Assembly: GCA_964019425.1 (NCBI GenBank)
Contig: OZ025805.1
Location: forward strand, 782,001 to 846,000
Direction of reading: 5' to 3'
Source of the DNA: Flectonema sp. DT1601
Lineage: Eukaryota; Euglenozoa; Diplonemea; Diplonemida; Diplonemidae
Length of the DNA: 64,000 bases
The position numbers were made by a program, and so were the translations under genes. The first letter of the stretch is position 1. The number at the start of each line of letters is the position of its first letter. Shown here piece by piece: positions 33,544 through 44,017 of this stretch. The notes beneath the pieces are model-generated. The model ran no database searches. It was not told where the DNA came from and was given only the letters and a program-made list of their open reading frames with translations.

Positions 33544-34257
33544 CCCCCCTTTTCCCCCCCAATGATTGACTTGATTATGGTTGCTGTTTTAAGGCGTGAG
33601 GGAAAAAAATTAAAAAAAAAAAAAAACAAAACAAAAAAAGGAACTAATTCAGCAAACCTGCTCTCAGTCAAGAAAATAAATGAAAAAAGCAAACAGATAA
33701 TTTAATAAAAAACTAACAGTCCCTTTCCCACCTCTTTTCTCTAAGCGCTGAAGGGAATCTTGTGATTTTCTAACTTAACAGGTTTTTGTCGCATGTGCTT
33801 TTTCCTATCATAGCGCATTCCTGTCTTGTGTGTTGGAGTATTGTGCATATTTTTTTTCTGATGATTTTGGATGACATGATTAGCGAGTTCCCCTTGACAG
33901 GGCGCTTTGCGTAATTCTGTCCTGGTGATGGGTTTTTTTTTTTTTTTTTCTCCCCTCACCACAACACACATATTTCCCACTCATTTTTTTTTTTTTTTTT
34001 TTTTTAAGTTGTTATTTTCTGTAAAATAATATCGAATTCATAACTTACCCAGATAGAGATTGGTCAGTTTTTTTTTTTTTTTTTTTTTTTTTTTTCTTCA
34101 GGGGAAAGGCTTTCTAAAATAATGTCTTCTAATTATTCATTATTTTGATATGTAATATTAAATTAAATGTTTACCTAATAATTACTATTATTTACCTTCC
34201 TTCTTTTTTTGCAGGGGGTTTCTAAAAAAATACAAACAATGCTGTTATCGTTTAACT
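33355..34257. other. Non-coding region with long poly-T and poly-A runs
   Basis: A 33-nt poly-T starts near 33,511 and others near 33,932, 33,985 and 34,070. No gene seen. Confidence 0.45.
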
Positions 34258-34309
34258 TTACACGATTACCATAATTGAAGTAGTGGGGGGGGGTTTTTTA
34301 TTTATTTCG

Positions 34310-34855
34310 CAGTGGGTTCCGTGTCCGTTCATATCCGAGTTGCTACCTCCGGCGGTGTGGGTTCTCCAAATACATCTTCCAGTGAATTCAGAGTGGGAAC
34401 TTCTAACTTCCGTATCAACGACGTATGCATCTACACAACTGCCCCAGTTATTGTCGTGTGCGAACGCCGCCAACTCGTCTGCAGGTGACGAAGTAGTCGT
34501 CCTCTTCTGACCCCACGAGAGAGGCTCATTCTGGGTGTTGAGACACGACAACTTTCTTAACATTTGATCACTTCCAGCAGTTGTAACAATCTGATTGTGT
34601 TCAATCAATTCAACAGATTTGTGACTTCTCAACGAATCCATCTGTTCAGAGTTGAGCTTCGTGTGGATCGCTTTGTAGGAATCTCCGATTGAGAACTTTT
34701 GGATTCCCTTCGTCGCTGTGAACAACATCTCGTGATCAGCAGTTGTCCATCATAATAATATACTCCCCGTCAATTACTTTTCCAGTTGGTGCCGCCAGGT
34801 ACGCAGCATTAGAGGCACTCACCATCGAGAACAGACAGACAAACGCAGACTTCAT
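34310..34855 (-). pseudogene. 5' part of an S8 (subtilisin / proteinase K type) peptidase gene, broken
   Basis: From the minus-strand ATG (34,855) there is a signal peptide (MKSAFVCLFSMVSASNA) and an inhibitor_I9-type propeptide beginning APTGKVIDGEYIIMMDN. A one-base frame change follows near 34,738. The other frame continues the propeptide and enters the catalytic domain: YVVDTEVRSSHSEF (catalytic Asp) and MNGHGTHC (catalytic His). Homology stops there; the expected AGT...S221-containing part does not follow on this strand. A piece that would come next lies inverted at about 34,879-34,965. In the family these are secreted serine endopeptidases; this copy cannot make one as it stands. The frame change could be a sequencing error, but the rearrangement could not. 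Confidence 0.75.
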
Positions 34856-34878
34856 TTTATCTTTTTTAATCACTTACT

Positions 34879-35034
34879 TATGAAACTGCAACAGATGATG
34901 GTACGGTTGCGGGCTCGACATACGGGTTGGCGAAGAGTGCGACGATCGTTGGACGGATCGGCTGCCAACGGATTGGTACGCAACGTTGGAAATGGTTCTC
35001 CAAACAAGTTCCTTCACGTTCAGTGCTAGGCTGG
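34879..35034 (+). pseudogene. Inverted middle piece of the S8 peptidase gene
   Basis: On the plus strand, DDGTVAGSTYGLAKSATIVG matches the segment that follows GHGTH in proteinase K-like enzymes (AGT...S-T-Y-G-V-A-K). The frame runs to a stop near 35,034 but family resemblance fades after about 34,965. It lies head-to-head with the minus-strand 5' part, only ~25 bp away, so an inversion breakpoint lies between them. Confidence 0.6.
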
Positions 35035-35578
35035 TGACCATCGCTGTAGATTCGATTTTGAGACGTTGTGTTCTTCAGAGTAATTTAGTTATTTGTGTTT
35101 TCTCCTTTGGTATTTGCTGTTCCTTCTGCTCTTACCGTGTGATGTGATGTTTTATTATAAGTAGGTTGTTGTTTTCTTTTGTATTGATAGTTGCTGAACT
35201 GAACCTACAGATTTATATATTTCTTCTTCTTTGTTGTAAGAGAGTGAGCTTAAGGATGTAGTGTGTTCCTCTTATGCAAGGAATTTCCGTAAACCGAAAG
35301 GCATTCACAATACCGAAAGCCGAATGGTGTTTCCTCTCTTTTTTTGTTGTGACTGAAAACTGAGGATTGGACGTGTCCATCAACACGTCTGATCTTCTCC
35401 GAGTGACGCGTTGCTCTAATATTGTTACTAACGTTGTCATCAAAGGTATCTGATGAACTCTTTTTAATATATCCTCCTTTCGGAGGCTACACATGAACAT
35501 TTATTATTTATTACTTCTTATGTCCAACCATGCATATTATATATTTAAGTTAACACCAGATACCCAACAACATTAATA
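35035..35578. other. Spacer with possible further remnants
   Basis: The minus strand has a 95-residue frame at 35,213-35,500 without family resemblance. It could be a decayed continuation of the peptidase, but nothing supports that. No gene called. Confidence 0.35.
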
Positions 35579-36766
35579 ATGAGGGTAGGCATACGAAGAC
35601 AGGAGTCATTCAGAAAGATGGATAAGGTTGTTGGAGAAGTAGACAGATGGTTTTATGAAGGAACAGATCTGGCGAGTTCAATTGATGAATTTGTGTTATT
35701 AAATATGAATACTTTTATAAAGCAGCCTCTGGGAAGAGATGAATTAGATGGAGATAGAGGATGGAGATTATTCGAAACAAGAGAAGGCGATGACGTTCAC
35801 GGTAGCATCTCACTTCAGAATGCAATGGGGAAGTCAATGCATCGAATACGAGAGCTTCATTCTGAATTTTGCGCAATTTTTGAAGAATCGTTGTCGCAGT
35901 TTACATCTGCTTCAAGCATCACCAACGATCAGTTTAAAGAGATATTTATAATATCGCAACAAGAAGAAATTGAAACTGGGAAACACTTCTATCGATGGCT
36001 GAGTGCTACTGATTTCACTACTTTCTTAACAATAATGCAACAGAGTCGTGCTGTTTATCTTTCTGATAACGATTGTTCTGATCAAACTCCGATTTCGTTA
36101 CTTCGAAAGTATATTTCAAACTTATCTTTTGAAGCGCGGCACAGTTATCGGAGACAGAAAACTGTATTACCGTTATTGGATATGTGGGAATGTTGTTCTT
36201 ACAAGGACGTTCTTTCTGTCTTAGAGGAAATGCCTATACAGGTGCAGGCACCGTTGGCAACTCGTAAAAGACTTGCGAAATGGAGAAATATACTTAATGT
36301 TCCAAAGTTAGGAAAAAATGTCAATCCGGAAGACGACCGGGAAGAATGGGCAAAATATTACGTCGTTGCTCTCTCTCATTTGGGAGAGGTCGATTTTGAA
36401 AATGCTGTTGGATTTCTTAAAGAAACAGTAAGTTCTCTTGAGCTTAAAGGTAATAATGAATTGAATAGAAGATCTTGGGAAGCATTTCATCAAATGGATG
36501 TCAACTTTACTCGAAAAGTTACTTTTAAAACTCTGCGTGTGGTCTTGTCTCGCATACCTGCTTTTGAAGGAAAATCGACTACAAAACTTCTCATTCGCCA
36601 CGAAACGAATCTCCGAACACCTGACGGAACTGAACCGGTTTTGAAAATTTCGGATTTCCGTAAATTACTAAATGAATTCATTAAGGAAATCGATGATGAA
36701 TTTTTTATGAAATTATGCAACGAAATAAAGCAAAAGGCCGCGGAAGTCCTCAGCAACGCGATTTGA
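35579..36766 (+). CDS. BART-domain protein (ARL2BP/CFAP36-like N-terminal domain)
   Basis: 395 residues, single exon, ATG chosen as first in frame. Residues about 20-150 match the BART fold: SIDEFVLLNMNTFI, then HRIRELHSEFCAIFEESLSQF, ITNDQFKEIF and FYRWLSATDFTTFLTIMQQ. This is the pattern of ARL2BP and CFAP36, which bind ARL2/ARL3 GTPases. The second half (about 190-395) is helical and unassigned; RSWEAFHQMDVNFTRKVTFKTL followed by KISDFRKLLNEF looks like degenerate EF-hand pairs without a full calcium loop. Known relatives act at cilia, centrosomes or mitochondria, so a flagellated stage is plausible (inference). Unlike ARL2BP (~163 residues), this is more than twice as long. Confidence 0.75.
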   Translation: MRVGIRRQESFRKMDKVVGEVDRWFYEGTDLASSIDEFVLLNMNTFIKQPLGRDELDGDRGWRLFETREGDDVHGSISLQNAMGKSMHRIRELHSEFCAIFEESLSQFTSASSITNDQFKEIFIISQQEEIETGKHFYRWLSATDFTTFLTIMQQSRAVYLSDNDCSDQTPISLLRKYISNLSFEARHSYRRQKTVLPLLDMWECCSYKDVLSVLEEMPIQVQAPLATRKRLAKWRNILNVPKLGKNVNPEDDREEWAKYYVVALSHLGEVDFENAVGFLKETVSSLELKGNNELNRRSWEAFHQMDVNFTRKVTFKTLRVVLSRIPAFEGKSTTKLLIRHETNLRTPDGTEPVLKISDFRKLLNEFIKEIDDEFFMKLCNEIKQKAAEVLSNAI

Positions 36767-38040
36767 ATAGTTTTTTTTTTTTTTTTTTTTTAAAAATGTA
36801 CTCTGAAAAATTGAAATCCACAAGTGATCTCGTTCTTCGGTACTCAGCTTTTCCATAAGGTCTACGTACCTTGTACGTTACTTGCAGGCTCCTTCCTGTT
36901 TGAACCTTCTAACCTCCTCTTTTCATTTTATTTTATTTAATTTTTATATCTTGTACTTTGTACTTTTTATGGTAGGCAAGCTATTTTTAATGAGAGACGC
37001 ACAGTCTTTATGTTTTTTTTTTCTTTCTCTTCGATGTTCCTTACCAGGAAATAAAGACTTGTGTTTTATTTTTGATAATTTAAAAATGTTCACCAAATGT
37101 TATGGTGACGTAGGTCTGTGAGTCTCACGGTTGCTGGTAGCGATATAACTGTTACCCCTGTTGAGCTTTTCCTGGCTTTTGGCTTCCTAGGCTTCGCAAA
37201 TAAATAAATACTCCTGTACTGAATTGAGATGCTGGTTGATTTTTATTTTATTCCTTCTTGAGGGCTTCTTTAAATAATAAAAATAAATAAATTAAAAAAG
37301 AAAAAATGAATTTAACAAAATTTTTCTTATAATCAGACAAAGGTGAAAAGCTGACGATGACATTGCTGTGTTCAGGATGCCACTGTCGGTCCTAAGCCAC
37401 CATAACCATCCTAACAATTGGGTCTACTTACGTTACTGTTGTCCCGATACACACAATATGTAATGTAACAGACCTTTTTTTTATATTAAAATCTCTGTAT
37501 TTGGCAAATACTATAACTCGAGTAAACAAAACAGTGCAGAAAGAATACTGTGCGGGGTTAACAGTAGTTGCACACTGTTTTTTACAGAGCTATCTGACTT
37601 CTGTATAGTTACCACCAAAAGGGACTCTCCCTACTCGGTAAGGAACTTACTTTCTGTTATGGTATTTTGGTACTTTTTACGAACTTTCTCGGAGAGAGGG
37701 TTTTTTTTTTTTTTTTTGTTCTTTATAATTATTACAGTTAGTTGTGGTTCGAAGGCAAATAGACCATTTTTTTAGTTGCCATGGTAATGACCCGTAAAAT
37801 GAAGCAAATTATCGTCAGCAATGAAGATTGTTGGTTCTTCAAATCGAAGTGACTTACAAGTATCTGCCGCACTAAAAATTGGTGGTATTTGTTTGTACGG
37901 TGGGCCCCCCATCCATTTTCAGGAATGTATGCCACGGGTAAAGCACTAAAAAAAAAAAAAAAAAAAAAAACCCAATCAGACATAATTTTTATTACTAATA
38001 ATCTTGCTAACCAGAGAACACACAAAAAGTTAATATTATT
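36767..38040. other. Intergenic DNA
   Basis: Starts with a poly-T run; AATAAA sites near 37,050 and 37,199. No gene, and the short ORFs are low complexity. GCTAACCAG lies 27 bases before the aspartoacylase ATG. Confidence 0.45.
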
Positions 38041-38982
38041 ATGTCTCGACATCTATCTGGTACTGACAGGGTCAATCGAGTAGTGGTAGTCGGAGGAACA
38101 CACGGAAATGAAAGAAACGGAGTTTTTCTTGCCAGATGGTTAAAAGAAGTTCAAGGTTCAAGAAATGATAATTTTGAATTATCGATTTTAGAAGGAAATA
38201 CTCCAGCGTGTGATAAGAATGTTAGATACGTCGAAGAAGATTTAAACAGACAATTCTTGCTAAGCAAATTATCTGATCCGTCTCTTAAAAGTATGGAAGC
38301 AATTAGAGCAAAACAAATTGATGAATTGTTGGGACCAAAATCATCACCAAATCCAACAACGGATTTAATTATTGATTTACATGGAACGACATCTCCTTGT
38401 GCTGTTGCTCTGATGATGCATCCTACAGATGAGTTTTCCCGTGAACTTGGAGGCTACCTGTCATCTGAATCCGATCAGGTGGAAATCGTAAATTGGAAAA
38501 ACGCAGAAGTTCACATGCTACCATCGGTATCTCGTTCAGGGTTTACCTTCGAAGTTGGTCCTGTTGCCTGTGGAATTGTCTGTCCGAAGTTGTACAATCT
38601 CACGAAGGAATTATTATTAAAATCACTCGATTACATAAATTCACACAATAGTTGGATAGATGACGGAATGAAAAGTGAGAAATCCTCTTCTGAAATTACG
38701 ATTTTTCAAAATACCGGTCGATTTGTTCATTATCCTCTCGCAGCTAACGGTTCGTTGAACGGATTTTTGCACGAGTCGATGTTCGATTTCAAATCAAAAA
38801 TTGTAAAAGGCGTTCCTATTCTTCAAACCTTCTCAGGTGACATTATTAATTGGGAAGAAGAAGATCAAGAAGATGTTGAATTGTTTCCTGTATTTGTTAA
38901 CGAAGCCGCTTTTTATGAAACAAACGTCGCATTTTACGTCGTACAAAAGCTTGCTGGTAAAACAAACTTTTTAAAAAATTAA
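38041..38982 (+). CDS. ASPA: Aspartoacylase (N-acyl-aspartate amidohydrolase)
   Basis: 313 residues, one exon, the same length as animal ASPA (313). Zinc ligands are His21 and Glu24 in GGTHGNERNG and His114 in DLHGTT. DLNRQF (Asn69, Arg70) matches the substrate-binding DLNR. Glu171 in FEVGP is the catalytic acid/base. VNEAAFYE near the C-terminus matches the conserved VNEAAYYE tyrosine. The enzyme hydrolyses N-acetylaspartate to acetate and aspartate, or N-acyl aromatic amino acids in the ACY3 branch. Both branches share these residues, so the exact substrate is open. It is cytosolic with no signal peptide. All key residues are present. Confidence 0.93.
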   Translation: MSRHLSGTDRVNRVVVVGGTHGNERNGVFLARWLKEVQGSRNDNFELSILEGNTPACDKNVRYVEEDLNRQFLLSKLSDPSLKSMEAIRAKQIDELLGPKSSPNPTTDLIIDLHGTTSPCAVALMMHPTDEFSRELGGYLSSESDQVEIVNWKNAEVHMLPSVSRSGFTFEVGPVACGIVCPKLYNLTKELLLKSLDYINSHNSWIDDGMKSEKSSSEITIFQNTGRFVHYPLAANGSLNGFLHESMFDFKSKIVKGVPILQTFSGDIINWEEEDQEDVELFPVFVNEAAFYETNVAFYVVQKLAGKTNFLKN

Positions 38983-39620
38983 AAAAACTAACTTTTTCAT
39001 TAAATCTTTTTTCAGTTAAATACTTTGATCTCCGTGCAACAGGGTTCTGTTTGAGTGTACTACACTATCTAGCTTTGATATTTTGTTTATCTTTTTTCAG
39101 TATAGCCTTAATACTTACATTGTCAAACTATCACCCTGTGCGACAGGATTCTGTTTGCTTTCAAAGGTTTTCTTTTATTTATTATTTATCGTCCTGTGAT
39201 ACCATCACCATGTTAAACAATAAGGTAATTTTATTTTTTTATATATTTTGTTGTTTTTCTTGGAATGGATATTCATGCTCTACCTACCAAGACGTCGGTT
39301 TTTTTTTTTTTTAATTTTTTTTTTTAAAAAAAATTTTTATTAATGTTCTGAAACTGATGTCAGAAGGTGAGCTGCTCGGACAACAATTTTTTTTTCTTTT
39401 TTTTATTCGAACTTCGTACTACTTTGAATAAATTATTGTTTGGACTGTTCTTCCCTCAGAAGGATTTCAGATCAACGTAATTATTCTTACCAGAGACTTC
39501 TCATGCAAGCAATCCTGTGAGAAATTATCCACAAGTTTTTTATATGTTAAAATTATTCATTCACAGGACGCTAATGACATGGAGGACCGAATCACCTTTT
39601 TATTTATTATTATGTCTGGT
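38983..39620. other. Intergenic DNA with partial copies of the 99 bp MITE
   Basis: CGTGCAACAGGGTTCTGTTT (about 39,032) and GTGCGACAGGATTCTGTTTG (about 39,138) resemble the MITE core CGTGYGACAGGATTYTGTCT. The rest is AT-rich. Confidence 0.5.
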
Positions 39621-39627
39621 GGATGTG

Positions 39628-39720
39628 CATGGAAAAGACAGGGGAGATCTCTTCTCTTGCATCAGGCCGTACCGTTAACCGCAATAGGTCTCCTAGGCTA
39701 AAAGCCTCTGGCCGACAGAA

Positions 39721-39766
<46 letters not shown>

Positions 39767-39785
39767 AAAGGATTGACCCCTTGTG
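39628..39785 (+). rRNA. Fragment of large-subunit (28S-type) rRNA, pseudogene-like
   Basis: About 155 bp follows the LSU rRNA sequence in order: GAAAAGACAGGGGAG (cf. GAAAATCCGGGGGAG), GGCCGTACCGTTAACCGCAA, AGGTCTCC, AGCCTCTGG, GAACAATGTAGGTAAGGG, AAGTCGGCAA, ATCCGTAACTTCGGGA and AAGGATTG. Recognised from memory of yeast and human LSU rRNA. Flanking rRNA sequence is absent on both sides and several near-invariant positions differ (GGGAAAAGG for GGGATAAGG), so it is a stray insertion and not a working rRNA gene. The ORF of 114 residues that crosses it is an artefact. Confidence 0.85.
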
Positions 39786-39814
39786 TGATATCAACTAATT
39801 CTTTCAAACAGATT

Positions 39815-39955
39815 AGATGTGGGACTGTTTGGGATGGAACTATAAATTTATTTTTATCGACCTGCTTTGAACTGTTTCTTCAGACATTCATATTATTTCT
39901 TTGCTGCAGTGGCGGGAACATGTGGGATTGTATGGGATGGAACTATAAATTTCGT
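39815..39955 (+). repeat. ~36 bp direct repeat pair
   Basis: ATGTGGGACTGTTTGGGATGG at about 39,816 and ATGTGGGATTGTATGGGATGG at about 39,918 are each followed by AACTATAAATTT. About 102 bp apart. Confidence 0.75.
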
Positions 39956-40156
39956 TTTAATACCTAAAGTCGTTACTGTTTTTACATTGTCAAAGTTGCA
40001 CCCCCTCCGTTAACCTTTGTTTTTAATTTTGCACGTTTATTTTTATTTACAACTGTTTTTCACTGTCGCGGTAACGTAGGCAAGAGGTGCTCAACTACGT
40101 TCACGTGGCCTCCACTAAAGAAATCAGGCAAATGTTACAATGCCTCCTCAAAAACC

Positions 40157-40255
40157 ATTCAGATTAACCTTATATTTCGTTGAACGCAGACAAAATCCTG
40201 TCGCACGGGGAAAATAAATCATGACCATAAGAAATAATCGGTTTTCAATCTGAAT
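40157..40255 (+). mobile_element. 99 bp MITE-like element, copy 2
   Basis: ATTCAGATT ... AATCTGAAT ends and the same length as copy 1, opposite orientation. Homology with copy 3 continues about 30 bp past the right end (TAGTTTCTTCTCCGAC), so the true unit may be longer. Confidence 0.8.
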
Positions 40256-40541
40256 AGTTTCTTCTCCGACTACGTCGGTACAACAACAAAACTTTATTTT
40301 ATTTATAATTATTATTTCACACGAAAACCTCACAACACACTTGTAATGAGACACGTTGGGATGCAGATTGTTATCTTATTTCCTATTGCATGCAGCTATA
40401 TCAACCATGCGGTGAGGAATGAGCTACTTGACGATAACGATTACTATAATTTGATTATATCGTACTGTCGGTGAATCTGATTCTCTAATAACCTTTTGTA
40501 TATTATCAACTTATCCTTTAACAGATTAGATGTAGAGCCAT

Positions 40542-42746
40542 ATGAGTTTCATAAAATCAAAACCGTCATTTAAAGATGGTGGCAGTAAGTCTGGTGGAGG
40601 TCTAGCTTCTCGAGTAAGAGACGTCGAGGGTTTATTTAAAAAGAAAAAAGAATCCAATGCAAAGCCAACCTTCAACGGATCACAATCACTAAGTAGCACC
40701 GATGAGCTGTTGTTGGATGCATCTACGAAGTTGGCTGATCAGAATAGTGAGCCATCGTTTGTTAGAAAACAAAATCAGAACCCTTTATCAAAAAAGAAAC
40801 CATCTTTCCTGCGTGAAACTAATGTCGCTTCTTCACCATACGGATCTTTCGCTTCTCAAAAGAGTGAATTAAAACCTCTGAAGTTCAATTCCGTGCTGCT
40901 TCCACCTCTAGATAACATCCCCCCAAGTAAAAAAACATCTTTTAAACAACCAGATATCGTATCATCACCAACATTAGGTCCAGAGCTTTCACATGAGGAC
41001 TACGGTATTGAGGTTGAATCCTTGCAGAGCTCTGGGGGAACAACTATTTTAGAAAGCCCTCGGCTGCTGAGTGTAAAAACCAGCATGGTTGGTCCTCTCA
41101 GCAAGCGAAAGAGTAGCGACAGATCGCGAAAAGGTAAAAAACGAAACAACTCACAGTATGAGCCGGAGAAAAAAAGTGGTTCAGAACTCCCATCAGGCTA
41201 TTTGAAATCGGAACCACTAAACAGACCAATGCTACTGTCAGCCGACAGCTTTATTGATGCTGGTAGTGAACGCAAGACATCACTACCTAGTGTTACTCAG
41301 GCACACGATGGTATTGAGCTATCCCGTGCTGGTAAGAAGCGAAGCAATAATTTGCTCAAACCGAATCAAGAAATTAGAGTACAACGATCTGATTCAATGA
41401 TGTCAAATGTACAGAGACTAGATAGTGTCTTATCAATTCAAAGTGAACCAAAACTTGGTAAGAAACACAGCAAACAATCAAACTCAAGCAGCAGTGATGA
41501 TCAAAAGAAATTGGAAACAAGAAAAGCTTCTCACGTTGATCCGGATCAACCAAATCAATTAAATATTACTAATCAGGTGACAACCAATCAGGTTCTTGCT
41601 GGAGATGGCCTTTTAAATGCGGATACACCAAAACCGATTGAAGCAATGCCACCCTCGATAATAGAATCACCTGTTGGCAGTCCTATATCACTGGTGAGTT
41701 TTCAAGAGAGCAGTTTCTCAACGGCTTATGAAATATTGCATTCTGAAGTTATAATTGACAGAGCTTTGAAATCAGCATTTGGACCAAACACGAAATCAAC
41801 AATCGAAACGCTTTCTGAATTGCTAACCATCGTCTCTGATGATAAACACATTGAGTATCGACACCTTACTAGTCAGCTAACAGAATCTTTTAAACATGGA
41901 CCTACTTCGAATATAAACAGAGCATTTGAACTGGGTGAACCCGTCACATATAAAGGAAAACTTGCTGTCGTGTCTGACAGGATTGAAGATGGAGATGATA
42001 AAGTAAAATTATCCTACGACTACTCAATCAGTATGATAGATTCGAACGATACCTTTTCTGGGATTAATGTTCCGTACATCGTTTCAGCTGCGAAATATTC
42101 TCTTAATCAATTAGTCATGTGTGATGGTAACTTAGTACTCATATCTGGGATACAGTACCTACCAGAAGTTGGTATCGTTTATCGAGAATACGTAGATAGT
42201 GGTGGCTTGTCAAGTAATAAGAGTTTTTCTAAATGTCCACCTTCTCCTGAAAGAGACAGGTTAATGGAAGAACACTCGGTCAGGCAGCTTCAAAGAGACG
42301 AGATCATAAACTTAGTTATATCCTGCATTCAATTGGAATTCCAACGAAATTCGTATAAATCGGTAACGTCGTTGGGGGCTTGGGAACAATTATCTGAAGA
42401 CGGCTCATTACTATTAAAAAAGACTTTAATAGCATACTGCCATCACCATTCAATAACTGATATCAATCCAGTAGTTGAAGCAAAACCCTTAAAGATTCTC
42501 TCGTCGATAAAAAGTTCATTAACTGAATATAATCAATCTAATATGGTGTCCAACACTACTGCATCAGTGAGTAAATTATCTACTGAACCTTCGAGTGGTC
42601 AACAAATCATGGGAGTGATCTTTGATGAACTTATTGGAAATAATCATAGAATAAAAATGAAAAGATCCGAATTAAAAGCTCTGCACGGTATAGTTGCTGA
42701 CAGGCTTCTTGAGGAAATAGATTCTGCTATTTTGATACAAATGAGG
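40542..42746 (+). CDS. Long, mostly disordered protein; probable first exon of a membrane protein
   Basis: 735 codons from an ATG 17 bases after TTTAACAG. Residues 1-390 are S/P/K-rich and low complexity, with repeated basic patches (LFKKKKES, SKRKSSDRSRKGKKR), so probably disordered and phosphorylated. About 390-560 is more ordered: a helical part, then EPVTYKGKLAVVSDRIEDG and GNLVLISGIQYLPEVGIVY, which look like a small beta barrel. The end (about 590-735) is helical. At 42,747 a GTGTGT donor joins the acceptor AAATCAG at 42,841 in phase 0, adding the membrane module 42,842-44,017 for a total of about 1,126 residues. Without splicing, the frame runs into a lysine-rich translation of poly-A and stops at 42,929, which looks unnatural. 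Family not recognised. Confidence 0.65.
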
Positions 42747-42841
42747 GTGTGTGTTTTTTGTAATTTCTTTTTGTACCTGCAAACCCATATTGTTGCGCAC
42801 AAACAAAAACTAAAAAAAAAATCAAAAAAAAAAAAAATCAG

Positions 42842-44017
42842 GAAATGGCTCAGAAAAAAACATTTATTGAAAAAATGGACCAAGCCATGGAAGAAGAAAA
42901 AGAGTTCATTACCTTATTCCAAGATGTGACACAGAGACCTCGATTAAAAAAATTAGCAATAGCAGTATCTGTAGCATTGAGTTTATTAGTAATTTCTATA
43001 TTTTTGGCTGTAAGCGGAACACAGAGACAATTAGAAACCAATAGTAACTCGTGGATCCCTGTTTTCCTCCCTTTAATTGTTACCTTTATTGGAATGTATA
43101 TTGTAAGTGGATTTTGTTATTGTTATTTGTTTGAGGTAAGTCTATTGAAAAAACAAGCTACGGGCTTTGCGATAGCCGTTATGATAATTGTAACAGCAAT
43201 CCCACTAGTGTTGTTCACAAACAGACTTGAGTGTGATTCAGCCGATGCCACCTGTATTGAAGAACGAGGATCAAGGCTTCATGGATGGATTCTTTTTTTA
43301 GGATCAACATTAGTGATATCCGGATCTTATAAGTTTTTTCAAACCTGTACTATTATAGAAGACCAAGGTCAGTACCGCTACTTTCTGGTATACAGATATG
43401 TAGTCATGAGAAGAGTTCAAACCCCGATTATTGGTTTAATCGCTAGCCTAAAGCGTTTGATGCTGGGAGCTGCTATCCTCCTCACGAACAACGATATTAA
43501 CGAAGATTTGAATGGAACGATGAATGAAGAATGGGTTTCTGTTTTAACACCTGTTTTTGTAACTCACTTCATTGGAACGATTGTTACGTATATTTCAATA
43601 ATCGCGTACTGTACTCCGAGTGCACTTGAGAAAAGCTTAAGTTGGACTCAAACATTTCAAAGAGTTCTTTGGAATTCAGCAATCATCTTCATGAAATGTA
43701 ACATTAGGCTATTTCAGTTGCTGTACTTGTTACATTTAGCAAGGTATCAAGATGGTCATATATCTGATCCATCGACGTTTTCAGTTTGGGGGTATTTAGT
43801 AGGAGTAACGATGTGCTTTCCAACACTATTCATCTTTCACTACATTTGGAATCCCGACTTCCTAACAACTTGTTCTATAATCGCTCGAGAGAGTGAAAAG
43901 GAATGTGGATTTGTACCAAAAACTGATGGAAGTCATCACATGGATTCTTTGGCATATCAAACAGAGTCAGCTGTCAGACAAAGAAATGGTCAGATTGACG
44001 TGGTGGGAGATATTTAA
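42842..44017 (+). CDS. Multi-pass membrane module, paralogous to 44,526-45,740
   Basis: About 390 residues with roughly eight hydrophobic helices (from LAIAVSVALSLLVISIFLAV to YLVGVTMCFPTLFIFHYIW). It matches the next gene throughout, for example HGWILFLGSTLVISGSYKFFQTCTI against DPWILAYSILFLLAGAYTFLQFCTV, and QTPIIGLIASLKRLMLG against RIPIIGMLTTMRRLTQG. A short loop has cysteines (LECDSADATC). Either it is exon 2 of the 40,542 gene (in-frame phase-0 join) or a gene of its own beginning at ATG 42,845, three bases after an AG as in other genes here. The coiled N-terminal extension (MDQAMEEEKEFITLF) continues the helix that ends exon 1, which favours fusion. Function unknown. Confidence 0.65.
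   Translation, partial: EMAQKKTFIEKMDQAMEEEKEFITLFQDVTQRPRLKKLAIAVSVALSLLVISIFLAVSGTQRQLETNSNSWIPVFLPLIVTFIGMYIVSGFCYCYLFEVSLLKKQATGFAIAVMIIVTAIPLVLFTNRLECDSADATCIEERGSRLHGWILFLGSTLVISGSYKFFQTCTIIEDQGQYRYFLVYRYVVMRRVQTPIIGLIASLKRLMLGAAILLTNNDINEDLNGTMNEEWVSVLTPVFVTHFIGTIVTYISIIAYCTPSALEKSLSWTQTFQRVLWNSAIIFMKCNIRLFQLLYLLHLARYQDGHISDPSTFSVWGYLVGVTMCFPTLFIFHYIWNPDFLTTCSIIARESEKECGFVPKTDGSHHMDSLAYQTESAVRQRNGQIDVVGDI

Noticed and set aside
35213-35500. 95-codon minus-strand ORF as the end of the S8 peptidase
   Set aside because: No GTS-A/M-x-x-P serine motif or other catalytic-domain feature could be found in any frame.
39623-39967. 114-codon ORF and its 65-codon antisense partner at 39,610-39,807
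   Set aside because: Both are readings through the LSU rRNA fragment, a known source of false proteins.
42747-42929. Unspliced C-terminus of the 40,542 ORF
   Set aside because: Lysine-rich translation of an intron's poly-A; the in-frame GT-AG join explains the region better.
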